This document shows positions 31,109 through 39,271 of a DNA stretch of 64,000 bases, piece after piece; position 1 is the first letter of the stretch, and each line of letters opens with the position of its first letter. The stretch is from the NCBI RefSeq assembly GCF_008039565.1, contig NZ_VDUX01000005.1, positions 1-64,000 on the forward strand, read 5' to 3'. The position numbers were made by a program, and so were the translations under genes. The DNA is from Aeromicrobium terrae. Lineage in GTDB: Bacteria; Actinomycetota; Actinomycetes; Propionibacteriales; Nocardioidaceae. The notes beneath the pieces are model-generated. The model made no database searches and had not been told where the DNA came from. It was given only the letters and a program-made list of their open reading frames with translations.

Positions 31109-32308
31109 CTACGCCCGCCGACGTGCGCGTGGCCTCCGCGCCGTGGTCCCCAGCACGAACGCGCCGCCGAGGACGAGACCCAGGCCGCTGACGCCGATGG
31201 CGTTCAGGCTGCCGCCCGCGCCGGTGTCCGGCAGGACCGCGGCGTCGTCGACCGAGCTCGTCGTCGGCGCGTCGGACCCCCCGCCGGGAGCACAGATGCC
31301 GTCGTCGCGGGCCTCGATCGTGACGACCGCGCTCGTGGAGAGCTCGCTCGCGTCGACGTCGTCGCGCGTGACGGTGTAGCCCAGCGTGCCGCCGGCGCAC
31401 CCGGCGGTGACGGCCAGCTCGCCGGTCAGGGCGTCGAGCACGGCGTCGAGGATGTCGCCGGTGATCGCACCGAGGGTGTACTGCAGGATCCCGTCACCGT
31501 TGCCCTCGTCGTCGAGCTGCTCGTCGTTGGCCGCGAGCTGGATCAACGTCTTCTCGCCGGCCGAGACGACCGCATGATCGTCGACCGCGCAGGCGAGGTC
31601 GGAGCCCTCGTCGCCGTAGAGCGTGTCGTCCTCGGGGTTGACCTGGCCGCCGCCGAGGCCGCAGAGCAGGTCGTTGCCGCCGTCGCCGTCCAGGTAGTCC
31701 TCGCCGGTCCCGCCGTACAGCTCGTCGTCGCCTCCGAGCACCTCACCACCGACGAGGCTCGCGAGGCCGTCCCCGTAGATGATGTCGTCACCCGCGTCGC
31801 CGTAGAGGATGTCGTCGCCACCCTCGACGAGCGATGACTCCGCGCCGCCGGCGCTGCCGTCACCGACGATGAAGTCGTCGCCCGCGCCGCCGTGGATGAC
31901 GTCGTCTCCGCCGTGGACGGCAGCGTTGTCGACGGCACTGGCCGATCCGTCCCCGAAGATCGAGTCGTCCCCGTCGCCGCCGTCGACCGTGTCGTCGCCG
32001 CCGTTGACGACGGCGGTGTCGACGGCGGCGGCATCACCGTCGCCGGCGATGTCGTCCGCGCCCCCGTTGCCGTCGATGACGTCGTCATCGCCCTCGACGA
32101 CGGCGAGACCGGAGTCGGAGGCGTCCGAGTCGCCGTTGAGGTGGTCGTCGTCGTTGCTGCCCACGACCACGCTGGGTCCTGGACCGCCGTCGATGTCGTC
32201 GGCGAACGAGGCGGCCGCGGGCGCGAGCGTGAGCGCCGCGACGATCGTGGTCGCGAAGGCTGCCGCCTTGAGCCTGCGTGCGATGTCTCGGTGGAACGTG
32301 GGCCTCAT
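31109..32308 (-). CDS. LPXTG-anchored Asp/Gly-repeat (RTX-like) surface protein 2
   Basis: 399 residues, a tandem paralogue of the gene at 29785. Signal peptide to about residue 36, Asp/Gly repeats such as GGDDVIHGGAGDDFIVGDG, a beta domain with a Cys pair, and a C-terminal LPDTG, hydrophobic helix and RRPRARRRA tail. The repeat stretch is divided into units of about 35 residues, each ending GDG plus a variable Ser/Ala-rich linker. Probably a calcium-binding wall protein. The two genes are transcribed the same way with an 80-bp gap. Confidence 0.88.
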   Translation of the reverse strand: MRPTFHRDIARRLKAAAFATTIVAALTLAPAAASFADDIDGGPGPSVVVGSNDDDHLNGDSDASDSGLAVVEGDDDVIDGNGGADDIAGDGDAAAVDTAVVNGGDDTVDGGDGDDSIFGDGSASAVDNAAVHGGDDVIHGGAGDDFIVGDGSAGGAESSLVEGGDDILYGDAGDDIIYGDGLASLVGGEVLGGDDELYGGTGEDYLDGDGGNDLLCGLGGGQVNPEDDTLYGDEGSDLACAVDDHAVVSAGEKTLIQLAANDEQLDDEGNGDGILQYTLGAITGDILDAVLDALTGELAVTAGCAGGTLGYTVTRDDVDASELSTSAVVTIEARDDGICAPGGGSDAPTTSSVDDAAVLPDTGAGGSLNAIGVSGLGLVLGGAFVLGTTARRPRARRRA

Positions 32309-32406
32309 CGGATCTCCTCAGTCACCCCTCGTGGTTGCATCGTGCACCCACGCCGACCGGGGTCGGACGAGAACCCGAGAAGTGCCGAGATCGGCACTAC
32401 GCGACG

Positions 32407-33012
32407 TCAGCGCCCCATCGTGAAGAACTCGGGATTGGGCTGCAGGGCGGTCAGGTGGGCCATCCGGTTCGACAGCGCGAACAGGGCGGTGATCGCGCCG
32501 ACGTCCCAGATCTCGTCGTCGGTGAGGCCGGCCTCGCGGGCCTGGTCGAGGTCGGCGTCGGTGAGCGTCGCCGACTCGAGTGCCAGCTGCAGGGCCAGGT
32601 CGACGATCGCCCGCTGCCGCTCGCTGAGGTCCACGCCGAACGGGTTGGCGGCCACCCGGTCCGCGATCTCCGGGTCCTTCGTCCGGATCCGCAGGATCGC
32701 TCCGTGGGCCACCACGCAGTACGTGCAGTGGTTCGCCGCGGACGTCGCCACGACGATCAGCTCGCGCTCGGCCTTGCTGAGTCCTTCATCGGCACCTTCT
32801 GCCGCCCCGGGCCCGGCACCCCCGCCGGGATCCATGAGCGCGTCGTGGTAGTCGAGGAACGCCCTCAGCTCACGCGGCCGCCTCGCCAGCGCCCGGAAGA
32901 CGTTGGGTACGAACCCGGACTTCTCCGCGATCGGCGCGACCCGCTCGCGCAGGTCGTCGGGGAAGTCCTCGAGCTCGACGTGACCGAAGCGGCTGACCGG
33001 GTGGGCGCTCAT
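32407..33012 (-). CDS. AhpD-like peroxidase-related / carboxymuconolactone decarboxylase family protein
   Basis: About 201 residues. The AhpD-type active site NHCTYCVVAHGA (CxxC plus His) lies near residue 95, suggesting a thiol peroxidase or related oxidoreductase. The domain pattern LSKAERELIVVATSAAN and the late ALFALSNRMAHL are typical of the family. Between MD and LSKAER there are about 16 extra residues, PGGGAGPGAAEGADEG, coded by the dispersed GC-rich repeat (32796-32826). The start is the ATG at 33012. Confidence 0.85.
   Translation of the reverse strand: MSAHPVSRFGHVELEDFPDDLRERVAPIAEKSGFVPNVFRALARRPRELRAFLDYHDALMDPGGGAGPGAAEGADEGLSKAERELIVVATSAANHCTYCVVAHGAILRIRTKDPEIADRVAANPFGVDLSERQRAIVDLALQLALESATLTDADLDQAREAGLTDDEIWDVGAITALFALSNRMAHLTALQPNPEFFTMGR
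32796..32826 (-). repeat. GC-rich intragenic repeat, copy in the AhpD-like gene
   Basis: On the minus strand GGCGGGGGTGCCGGGCC (32810-32826) is followed by CGGGGCGGCAGAAG. It is read in the sense direction in the same frame as in nrdA and panD, coding Gly-Gly-Gly-Ala-Gly-Pro-Gly-Ala-Ala-Glu. Confidence 0.75.
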
Positions 33013-33031
33013 GGCGCCCACCCTAGGTCGG

Positions 33032-33433
33032 TCAGGCCTGGTTGAGACGAACCGTGTTGCCCGACGGGTCGCGGAAGGCGGCGTCGCGGACGCCCCACGG
33101 CTGGTCCATGGGTTCCTGCAGGACCTCGGCGCCGGAGGCCTGGACCTTCTCGAACGTCGCGTCCAGGTCGTCGACGGCGAAGATGAAGCCGTTCAGCGCG
33201 CCCTTGGCGAGGAGCCGGGCGAGCGCGTCGCCGTCCTCGGGGGACCGGCCGGCGTGCGGCTCGGAGAGGACGATCGTGATGTCCGACTGGCCCGGCGTCT
33301 GGACCGACGTCCAGCGGCCGTAGTCGTTCTTGACGTCGTTGGTGACCGTGAGGCCGAGGGTGTCGCGATAGAACGCGAGGGCCAGGTCGACGTCGTGGAC
33401 GGTCAGGTGAGTGGTGGTCAGTGAGATGCTCAT
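33032..33433 (-). CDS. VOC (glyoxalase/bleomycin-resistance fold) protein
   Basis: 133 residues with the two beta-alpha-beta-beta-beta modules of the vicinal oxygen chelate fold. The opening TTHLTVHDVDLALAFYRD and the end FRDPSGNTVRLNQ are diagnostic; His and Glu near these positions could hold a metal. Substrate unknown. It sits between the AhpD-like gene and an AraC regulator gene, transcribed the same way, so it is probably controlled by that regulator. Confidence 0.88.
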   Translation of the reverse strand: MSISLTTTHLTVHDVDLALAFYRDTLGLTVTNDVKNDYGRWTSVQTPGQSDITIVLSEPHAGRSPEDGDALARLLAKGALNGFIFAVDDLDATFEKVQASGAEVLQEPMDQPWGVRDAAFRDPSGNTVRLNQA

Positions 33434-33448
33434 GCGCCGAGTCTCCCG

Positions 33449-33880
33449 TCAGCCTTCGTCCTTGCGCTTCTTCAGAACTGCTCGCCTGCGGTCCTTCTGG
33501 AGACAGGCTGGGATCGCCGCCTCCGCGGGGTCGTGCTCCCGGGCGCGGAACGCCGACGGGGTCTCGCCGACCAGCTCGGTGAAGCGCGAGCTGAACGAGC
33601 CGAGCGAGGTACAACCGACGGCCATGCAGACGTCGGTGACGGTCATGTCGCCGCGCTGCAGGAGCGCCATCGCGCGCTCGATGCGGCGGGTCATCAGGTA
33701 CGAGTACGGCGTCTCGCCGTAGGTGGCCCGGAACTGGCGCGCGAAGTGCGCCGGCGACATCAGCGCCTCCTGCGCCATCGTGGGCACGTCGAGCGGCTGG
33801 TCGTACTCGCGATCCATGAGGTCCTTGGCGCGACGGAGCAACGTGTAGTCGCTCAGCTCCTTGGCGAGCTCGTCGGTCAT
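33449..33880 (-). CDS. AraC family transcriptional regulator
   Basis: 143 residues, essentially the two-helix-turn-helix AraC DNA-binding domain with a short basic tail. The first HTH is around VPTMAQEALMSPAHFARQF, and the second is around TVTDVCMAVGCTSLGSFSSRF, followed by the GETPSAFRAR signature. It lacks an N-terminal ligand domain. The start is the ATG at 33880. It is 15 bp upstream of the VOC gene, so the two probably share a transcript, and it is divergent from an aldo/keto reductase gene. Confidence 0.88.
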   Translation of the reverse strand: MTDELAKELSDYTLLRRAKDLMDREYDQPLDVPTMAQEALMSPAHFARQFRATYGETPYSYLMTRRIERAMALLQRGDMTVTDVCMAVGCTSLGSFSSRFTELVGETPSAFRAREHDPAEAAIPACLQKDRRRAVLKKRKDEG

Positions 33881-33926
33881 GGCCACGCGTCCATTCTGCC
33901 TTGGCGCCCCGCGCCAGGATGGGCTC

Positions 33927-34913
33927 ATGAGGACAACTGCATGGGGAAGCCAGGGACTGGAGGCCTCGATCGAGGGGCTCGGAGCGATGGGGATGAGCGC
34001 CTTCTACGGCGATCGTGACGACGAGGAGTCGACGGCGACGCTCAACCGCGCGCTCGACCTCGGGGTCAGCCTGATCGACACCGCCGAGATCTACGGGCCG
34101 TTCCTGAACGAGCAGCTGATCGGCTCGGCGATCGGCCACCGGCGCGACGAGTTCGCGCTCGCGACCAAGTTCGCGACGCACGTCAGCGACGACGGAGAGC
34201 GCGGCCCCGTCGACGGCAGCCCGGAGTACGCCCGCACGGCCGTGGAGCGCTCGCTGCGTCACCTCGGCATGGAGACGATCGACCTGTACTACCTGCACCG
34301 CGTCGATCCCGACGTGCCGATCGAGGAGACCATCGGCGCGATGAGCGAGTTCGTGACGGAGGGCAAGGTCCGCTACCTCGGCATCTCCGAGGCGGCGCCG
34401 GAGACCATCCGCCGCGCCCACGCGACGCATCCGCTCACCGCGGTGCAGACCGAGTACTCGCTGTTCGCGCGCGAGCCCGAGACCAACGGCGTGCTCGACA
34501 CCACCCGTGAGCTCGGCATCGCGTTCGTCGCGTACTCACCGCTCGGTCGCGGGCTGCTCACCGGCACCATCGCGTCGGCCACCGACCTCGAGGACGACGA
34601 CTTCCGTCGCAACCACCCGCGGTTCACCGACGAGAACCTGCAGCGGAACCTCGCGGTCGTCGAGAAGGTCAAGGCGATCGCCGAGACCAAGGGCGTCACG
34701 CCCGGCCAGCTCGCGCTCGCCTGGGTGATGCACCAGGAGGGCGTCGTCACGATTCCGGGCACCAAGCGCCGGAAGTACCTCGAGGAGAACGTGGCCGCCG
34801 CCGACATCGAGCTCACCGCCGACGACCTCGCCCAGCTCGACGAGGCCGCACCCGTGGGCGTCACCGCCGGCGCGCGGTACCCCGAGGCGGGCATGCGCGC
34901 CGTCCACCTCTGA
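33927..34913 (+). CDS. Aldo/keto reductase
   Basis: 328 residues with the AKR barrel. Catalytic residues are visible as Asp and Tyr in DTAEIYG, Lys in ATKF and His in YLHRVD. NADPH-binding segments VQTEYSLFAREPE and TIPGTKRRKYLEENV follow. It resembles YajO/AKR13-like reductases acting on aldehydes or ketones. The ATG at 33927 is chosen. Divergent from the AraC gene; converges on DUF2461 with a long palindrome between. Confidence 0.9.
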   Translation: MRTTAWGSQGLEASIEGLGAMGMSAFYGDRDDEESTATLNRALDLGVSLIDTAEIYGPFLNEQLIGSAIGHRRDEFALATKFATHVSDDGERGPVDGSPEYARTAVERSLRHLGMETIDLYYLHRVDPDVPIEETIGAMSEFVTEGKVRYLGISEAAPETIRRAHATHPLTAVQTEYSLFAREPETNGVLDTTRELGIAFVAYSPLGRGLLTGTIASATDLEDDDFRRNHPRFTDENLQRNLAVVEKVKAIAETKGVTPGQLALAWVMHQEGVVTIPGTKRRKYLEENVAAADIELTADDLAQLDEAAPVGVTAGARYPEAGMRAVHL

Positions 34914-34924
34914 CCCACGGTCTT

Positions 34925-34987
34925 CGCGAAATGTGACGCTTAGCGCGCTACGGGACCCGTATAGCGCCCTGGGCGTCACATTTCGCG
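34925..34987. repeat. Long palindrome, family with GCGAAA(A)TGTNACGC arms, copy 1
   Basis: CGCGAAATGTGACGC (34925-34939) and its exact complement GCGTCACATTTCGCG (34973-34987) flank a 33-bp loop that is itself partly palindromic. It lies between two convergent genes and may stop transcription from both sides. Its arm resembles that of the palindrome at 41904-41950. Confidence 0.75.
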
Positions 34988-34999
34988 GTCGACGGGGCG

Positions 35000-35635
35000 T
35001 CAGGCCTTGGCGTGGGCGAGGACCCACTCGACGAACGGGGTGGCCTCGCGCCAGTCGGCGCGCACCTGGTCGAGCAGCTCGGGCGTGTGGATGATCGGCG
35101 CGAAGCCGTGGTCCTTGCCCAGCGTCATCGACTTGTGCCGCAGCAGCGCGATGCGGGGGTGGTCGACGTCGTACCCGCGTGGTGCGGTCTTCAGGGTGTC
35201 GCCGCCGAGCGTCCAGCCGGCCGCCGTGAGGTCGGCCAGGACCTGCTCGAGGTCGGCGCCGTGCGCCTCGTCGGCGATCGCCGACCGCACAGCTGCGAGC
35301 CGTTCCGACGACGCCTCGTAGAACCCGACGCCCACGCGCACTCCCGGCGCGCCGATCTGCACGTAGTACCCGGTCGACGGGCCCTTCGCGACGAACGCGC
35401 CCTGGTGCGTCTTGTACGGCGTCTTGTCCTTGGCGAACCGCACGTCGCGGTACGGCCGGAAGATCTTCGCCGTCCCGAACTCGTCCTCCAGCTCGGCCAC
35501 GAGCGCCTTCATCGGCGCCGCCACGGCCTCGTCGTAGACGGACCGGTTCGCCTCCCAGAACGCCTTGGTGTTGTCGATCTCGAGGTCGTCGTAGAAGTCG
35601 AGCGCGGCCTCGGGGAACCCCTGGAACTCCGCCAT
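35000..35635 (-). CDS. DUF2461 / TIGR02453 family protein
   Basis: 211 residues. The opening FPEAALDFYDDLEIDNTKAF, the NxxYxxxVxxP-like helix and the central FRPYRDVRFAKDKTPYKTHQ segment are characteristic of TIGR02453 (DUF2461). The end AHAKA is short. The start codon overlaps the stop of the upstream quinone oxidoreductase gene by one base (TGATG), so they are coupled. Biochemical function is not known. Confidence 0.85.
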   Translation of the reverse strand: MAEFQGFPEAALDFYDDLEIDNTKAFWEANRSVYDEAVAAPMKALVAELEDEFGTAKIFRPYRDVRFAKDKTPYKTHQGAFVAKGPSTGYYVQIGAPGVRVGVGFYEASSERLAAVRSAIADEAHGADLEQVLADLTAAGWTLGGDTLKTAPRGYDVDHPRIALLRHKSMTLGKDHGFAPIIHTPELLDQVRADWREATPFVEWVLAHAKA

Positions 35636-36594
35636 CAGGGGATCAGGAGCACCTTGCCGGTGGCCCGGCGCTCGTCCATGCTCGCCAACGCCTCGGCGGC
35701 CTTCTCGAGCGGGAACGTCGCGCCGATGGGCGGGTCGATGACGCCGGACTCGATGTGCGGCACGAGCTCGTCCCACTCCTGGCGGATGTAGCCCTGGCGC
35801 TTGAGCACGTACGCGCCCCAGCCGACGCCGACGACGCTGATGTTGTTGAGCAGCAGCCGGTTGACCTGGACCGTGGGGATCTCGCCGGCGGTGAAGCCGA
35901 TGACGAGCATGCGGCCGTCGTCGTTGAGGCAGCGCAGGGAGTCGGTGAACCGGTCGCCGCCGACCGGGTCGACCACCAGGTCGACGCCACCGGCCTCCTT
36001 GACCGCGTCCTTGAACCCCTCGACCGGCAGCACCTCGTCGGCGCCCGCGGCCGAGGCGACCTCGCCCTTCTCCGGCGTCGACGTCACCGCGATCACGTGG
36101 CCCGCGCCGAACGCCTTGGCCACCTGGATCGCGGCCGTGCCGACGCCGCCCGCGGCGCCGTGCACGAGCACGCGCTCGCCCTCCGCCAGCTGCCCGCGCT
36201 TCACCAGCGCGAAGTGGGCGGTGAGGTAGTTGAGCGGGATGGCCGCGGCCTGCTCGAACGAGAGGCTGTCCGGCAGCGGGAAGCACATGTCGGCCTGCGC
36301 GACGACCTGCTCGGCGAACCCGCCCAGCAACGCCATCGCGGCGACGCGGTCACCCGGTGCCAGGCCGGATCCTTCGGGTGCGGAGACGATCTCGCCGGCC
36401 ACCTCCGAGCCGGGGACGAACGGCGTCGGCGGCTTGAGCTGGTACAGGCCGCGGGTCTGCAGCACCTCCGGGAAGGAGACTCCCGCCGCCCGGACCCGGA
36501 TGAGCGCCTGGCCGTCGCCGGGCTCGGGATCGGGGGCGTCGAAGATCTCGACCGCGGAGGGACCGTCGAGCCGGGTGATCTGAGCGGTGCGCAT
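35635..36594 (-). CDS. NADPH:quinone oxidoreductase (zinc-type alcohol dehydrogenase superfamily)
   Basis: 319 residues. The N-terminal GroES-like domain has PGSEVAGEI, and the Rossmann domain has VHGAAGGVGTAAIQVAKA and the KDAVKEAGGVDLVVDPVGG stretch. No zinc-ligand Cys cluster is present, as in quinone oxidoreductases. It reduces quinones or enoyl substrates with NADPH. Its stop overlaps the DUF2461 start. Confidence 0.9.
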   Translation of the reverse strand: MRTAQITRLDGPSAVEIFDAPDPEPGDGQALIRVRAAGVSFPEVLQTRGLYQLKPPTPFVPGSEVAGEIVSAPEGSGLAPGDRVAAMALLGGFAEQVVAQADMCFPLPDSLSFEQAAAIPLNYLTAHFALVKRGQLAEGERVLVHGAAGGVGTAAIQVAKAFGAGHVIAVTSTPEKGEVASAAGADEVLPVEGFKDAVKEAGGVDLVVDPVGGDRFTDSLRCLNDDGRMLVIGFTAGEIPTVQVNRLLLNNISVVGVGWGAYVLKRQGYIRQEWDELVPHIESGVIDPPIGATFPLEKAAEALASMDERRATGKVLLIP

Positions 36595-36617
36595 GCCGCG
36601 AGACTAGCGAGCCGTGC

Positions 36618-38087
36618 TCAGGCCGCGGTCTTCTGCCAGGCGAAGTCGTCCGCCTGGACCTTCCTCGTCTCCCACCAGTACTGGAACGTGAACTTCGGCC
36701 AGATGGTGCGGTTCTTGCCCTGGCTGTCGAGGTACCAGCTGGTGCAGCCGCCCTGGGTCCAGATGCCCTTCTCGACGAGGCGCTGGATCTCGGCGTTGAA
36801 CGCGTCCTGCGCCTCCTTCGTGGCCTCGGCGGCGACGGCGCCCTGCTTGTCCATCTCGTCGAGCATCTTGACGATGTACTTCGTCTGCTGCTCGATCATG
36901 AAGACGACGGAGTTGTGGCCCAGCGCGGTGTTGGGGCCGAGCATGAAGAACAGGTTCGGGAACCGGTGGATCGTCATGCCCATGTACGTCTCGACGCCGT
37001 TCTCGCGGAACTGCTCGGCGAGGTCGACGCCGTCACGGCCCTTGATGTCGAGGTAGTCGAACGCGTCGATGACGTGGAAGCCGGTGCCGTAGATGATCAC
37101 GTCGGCGTCGTGCTTGACCCCGTTGCCGTCGATGACGCCGTCGGCCACGATCTCCTGCACGCCGTCGGTGCTCAGCGTGACGTCGTCGCGCAGGTAGGTC
37201 TGGTAGTACGTGTTCGACTGCAGCACGCGCTTGCACCCGAGCCGGTAGTCCGGGGTGAGCTTCCTGCGCAGCTCGCGGTCGGGGATCGTCTTCTTCAGGT
37301 AGCGGCGGACGATCCGCTCGGCGAACGGCAGCACGTTGAGGTGGCCGTTGAAGGCGATGGCACGCGACTCGAGCGCCCAGTACAGCGCGTCGCGGTAGAG
37401 CCGCTGCGCGCCCGGAACCCGCTTGAACAGCTTCTTGCGCCACTCCGGCGTCGGGTGGTCGTTCTTGGGCAGCACCCACGGAGGCGTCCGCTGGAAGACG
37501 GTGAGGTGGCCGGTCTCCTGCGCGATGATCGGGATGAACTGGATGGCGCTCGCGCCGGTGCCGATGACGACGACCTTCTTGTCCTTCAGGTCGACCTCGT
37601 GGTCCCAGCCCGCCGAGTGGAACGTCGGGCCGGCGAACGACTCGGCGCCGGGGATCTCGGGGATGTTCGGGATGTGCAGGCCGCCGACGCCGGCGATCAG
37701 CACGCGACACTCGTAGTCGTCGCCGTCCTTCGTGTGCACGACCCAGCGGGCGCGGTCCTGGTGCCAGGTGGCGCCCGTGACCTCGACGCCGAAGCGGATG
37801 TACTTGCGGATGCCCTGCTCGTCGGCGACGTTCCGCATGTACGCCCAGATCTCCTCCTGGCCGGAGAAGCTCTTGCTCCAGTCGCTCTTCAGCTCGTAGG
37901 AGAACGAGTACATGTGGCTGGGGATGTCGCACTCGCACCCGGGGTAGGTGTTGTCTCGCCAGGTGCCACCGACGTCGTGGGCCTTCTCGAGGACGACGAA
38001 GTCCTCCCGCCCGGAGTCGCGCAGCTTCATGGCGGCGCCCATGCCGGAGAAACCCGTGCCGACGACGATGATGTCCGTGGTGATCAC
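36618..38087 (-). CDS. FAD-dependent Baeyer-Villiger-type monooxygenase
   Basis: 489 residues. An FAD-binding GTGFSGMGAAMKL lies near residue 10 and an NADPH-binding GTGASAIQFIP in the middle. The Baeyer-Villiger fingerprint FxGxxxHxxxW appears as FAGPTFHSAGWD between them. It inserts oxygen into ketones. I start it at the GTG at 38087, which is the first codon before the Rossmann strand. Divergent from a TetR regulator with a GATAC-N5-GTATC palindrome 7 bp upstream, so its promoter is probably repressed by that regulator and nearly leaderless. Confidence 0.9.
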   Translation of the reverse strand: MITTDIIVVGTGFSGMGAAMKLRDSGREDFVVLEKAHDVGGTWRDNTYPGCECDIPSHMYSFSYELKSDWSKSFSGQEEIWAYMRNVADEQGIRKYIRFGVEVTGATWHQDRARWVVHTKDGDDYECRVLIAGVGGLHIPNIPEIPGAESFAGPTFHSAGWDHEVDLKDKKVVVIGTGASAIQFIPIIAQETGHLTVFQRTPPWVLPKNDHPTPEWRKKLFKRVPGAQRLYRDALYWALESRAIAFNGHLNVLPFAERIVRRYLKKTIPDRELRRKLTPDYRLGCKRVLQSNTYYQTYLRDDVTLSTDGVQEIVADGVIDGNGVKHDADVIIYGTGFHVIDAFDYLDIKGRDGVDLAEQFRENGVETYMGMTIHRFPNLFFMLGPNTALGHNSVVFMIEQQTKYIVKMLDEMDKQGAVAAEATKEAQDAFNAEIQRLVEKGIWTQGGCTSWYLDSQGKNRTIWPKFTFQYWWETRKVQADDFAWQKTAA

Positions 38088-38093
38088 GTTTCG

Positions 38094-38108
38094 GATACTA
38101 TCGGTATC
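38094..38108. promoter_or_regulatory. Palindromic operator candidate for the TetR regulator
   Basis: GATAC-TATCG-GTATC is an inverted repeat 7 bp upstream of the monooxygenase start and 50 bp upstream of the divergent TetR gene. Location and symmetry fit a TetR-type operator; not otherwise supported. Confidence 0.55.
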
Positions 38109-38157
38109 TGTAACGGGTGCCAATGTGATGGAGCCGACGCCGTCGGCCGAGGAAGGG

Positions 38158-38766
38158 ATGTCGAGCGTGACCGTCGACCAGGCCACTCAGAGCCGAGCCC
38201 AGCGGCAGGCACAGACGCGCGAGAAGCTCATCGAGGTCGCGCGCGAGATGTTCCTGACCGACGGCTACGCCGCGAGCTCGCTCGACAAGGTCGCGGTCGC
38301 CGCAGGGTTCTCCAAGGGCGCCGTCTACTCCAACTTCTCCGGCAAGGAGGAGCTGTGCATGGCGGTGCTCGACAGCATCCACGAGGAGCAGATCGAGGGC
38401 GTCCTCAACGCGTTCGCCGGCGACGGCGACCTCGACAGCCGCATCGACGCGTTCACGGCCTGGGCCCGCGAGGGCATCGGTCAGCCGCGCTGGACCGCGC
38501 TCGAGGTGGAGTTCGCGGCCGTTGCGCGGCGCAGCCCCTACGTCGCGACCGAGCTGGCCAAGCGCCACCGCGAGGTCACGGCGGCGATCGCGGAGCTCGT
38601 CCGGCGGGTCACCGCGGAGGCCGGCATCGCGCTGCCGATGAGCGCGGAGCAGGCCGCCGTCGGGCTGCTCGGGATGGGCATCGGCCTCGGCGCGATGCGG
38701 TCGCTGGACGCGTCGATCGACGTCGACGTGTTCGCCGCGATGATGCGCGCCGTGCTGCGTCCCTGA
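38158..38766 (+). CDS. TetR family transcriptional regulator
   Basis: 202 residues. The N-terminal HTH (residues about 15-62) has REKLIEVAREMFLTDGYAAS and KVAVAAGFSKGAVYSNFSGKEEL, the classic TetR pattern. The C-terminal domain is the ligand pocket. I chose the ATG at 38158, preceded by the strong site GAGGAAGGG; an ATG at 38128 is less likely. It faces the monooxygenase gene across a palindrome and probably controls it. Confidence 0.9.
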   Translation: MSSVTVDQATQSRAQRQAQTREKLIEVAREMFLTDGYAASSLDKVAVAAGFSKGAVYSNFSGKEELCMAVLDSIHEEQIEGVLNAFAGDGDLDSRIDAFTAWAREGIGQPRWTALEVEFAAVARRSPYVATELAKRHREVTAAIAELVRRVTAEAGIALPMSAEQAAVGLLGMGIGLGAMRSLDASIDVDVFAAMMRAVLRP

Positions 38767-38769
38767 CGT

Positions 38770-39261
38770 TCAGTAGCCGCCGTTGAGGCGGAACCGCTCG
38801 TAGCTGGCCTCGATCTCGGTCTGCGCCTCGGCGCGTCCGGTCCAGGTGGAGCCGTCGACGGACTTCCCGGGCTCGAGGTCCTTGTAGACCGTGAAGAAGT
38901 GCTCGATCTCGAGCTTGTCGAACTCGGGCACGTGGTGGATGTCCTGCAGGTGCTCCTGGCGCGGGTCCTTGGCGGGCACGCACAGCACCTTGTCGTCGCC
39001 GCCGGCCTCGTCGGTCATGCGGAACATGCCGATGGCGCGGCATGCGATGACGCAGCCCGGGAACGTCGGCGCCGACAGCAGCACCATGGCGTCGAGCGGG
39101 TCGCCGTCCAGGCCGAGGGTGTTGTCGATGAATCCGTAGTCGGCCGGGTACTGCGTGGCGGTGAAGAGCGTCCGGTCGAGCCGGATCCGGTGCGTCGCGT
39201 GATCGACCTCGTACTTGTTGCGCTCCCCCTTGGGGATCTCCACCGTCACGTCGAAAATCAC
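38770..39261 (-). CDS. ppa: Inorganic pyrophosphatase
   Basis: 163 residues, a family I soluble PPase. The signature [10 protein letters not shown] supplies the catalytic Asp residues, with [12 protein letters not shown] near the N-terminus and YPADYGFI before it. The start is a GTG at 39261 preceded by AGGAGA. It hydrolyses pyrophosphate. Divergent from dacB; ppa-dacB is the start of the conserved block shared with mycobacteria. Confidence 0.95.
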   Translation of the reverse strand: MIFDVTVEIPKGERNKYEVDHATHRIRLDRTLFTATQYPADYGFIDNTLGLDGDPLDAMVLLSAPTFPGCVIACRAIGMFRMTDEAGGDDKVLCVPAKDPRQEHLQDIHHVPEFDKLEIEHFFTVYKDLEPGKSVDGSTWTGRAEAQTEIEASYERFRLNGGY

Positions 39262-39271
39262 GTCTCCTAGT

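Noticed and set aside
29785-32308. Repeated DNA in the LPXTG genes as a CRISPR-like array
   Set aside because: The periodicity is codon-level Asp/Gly repeats within reading frames, without identical repeats and spacers.
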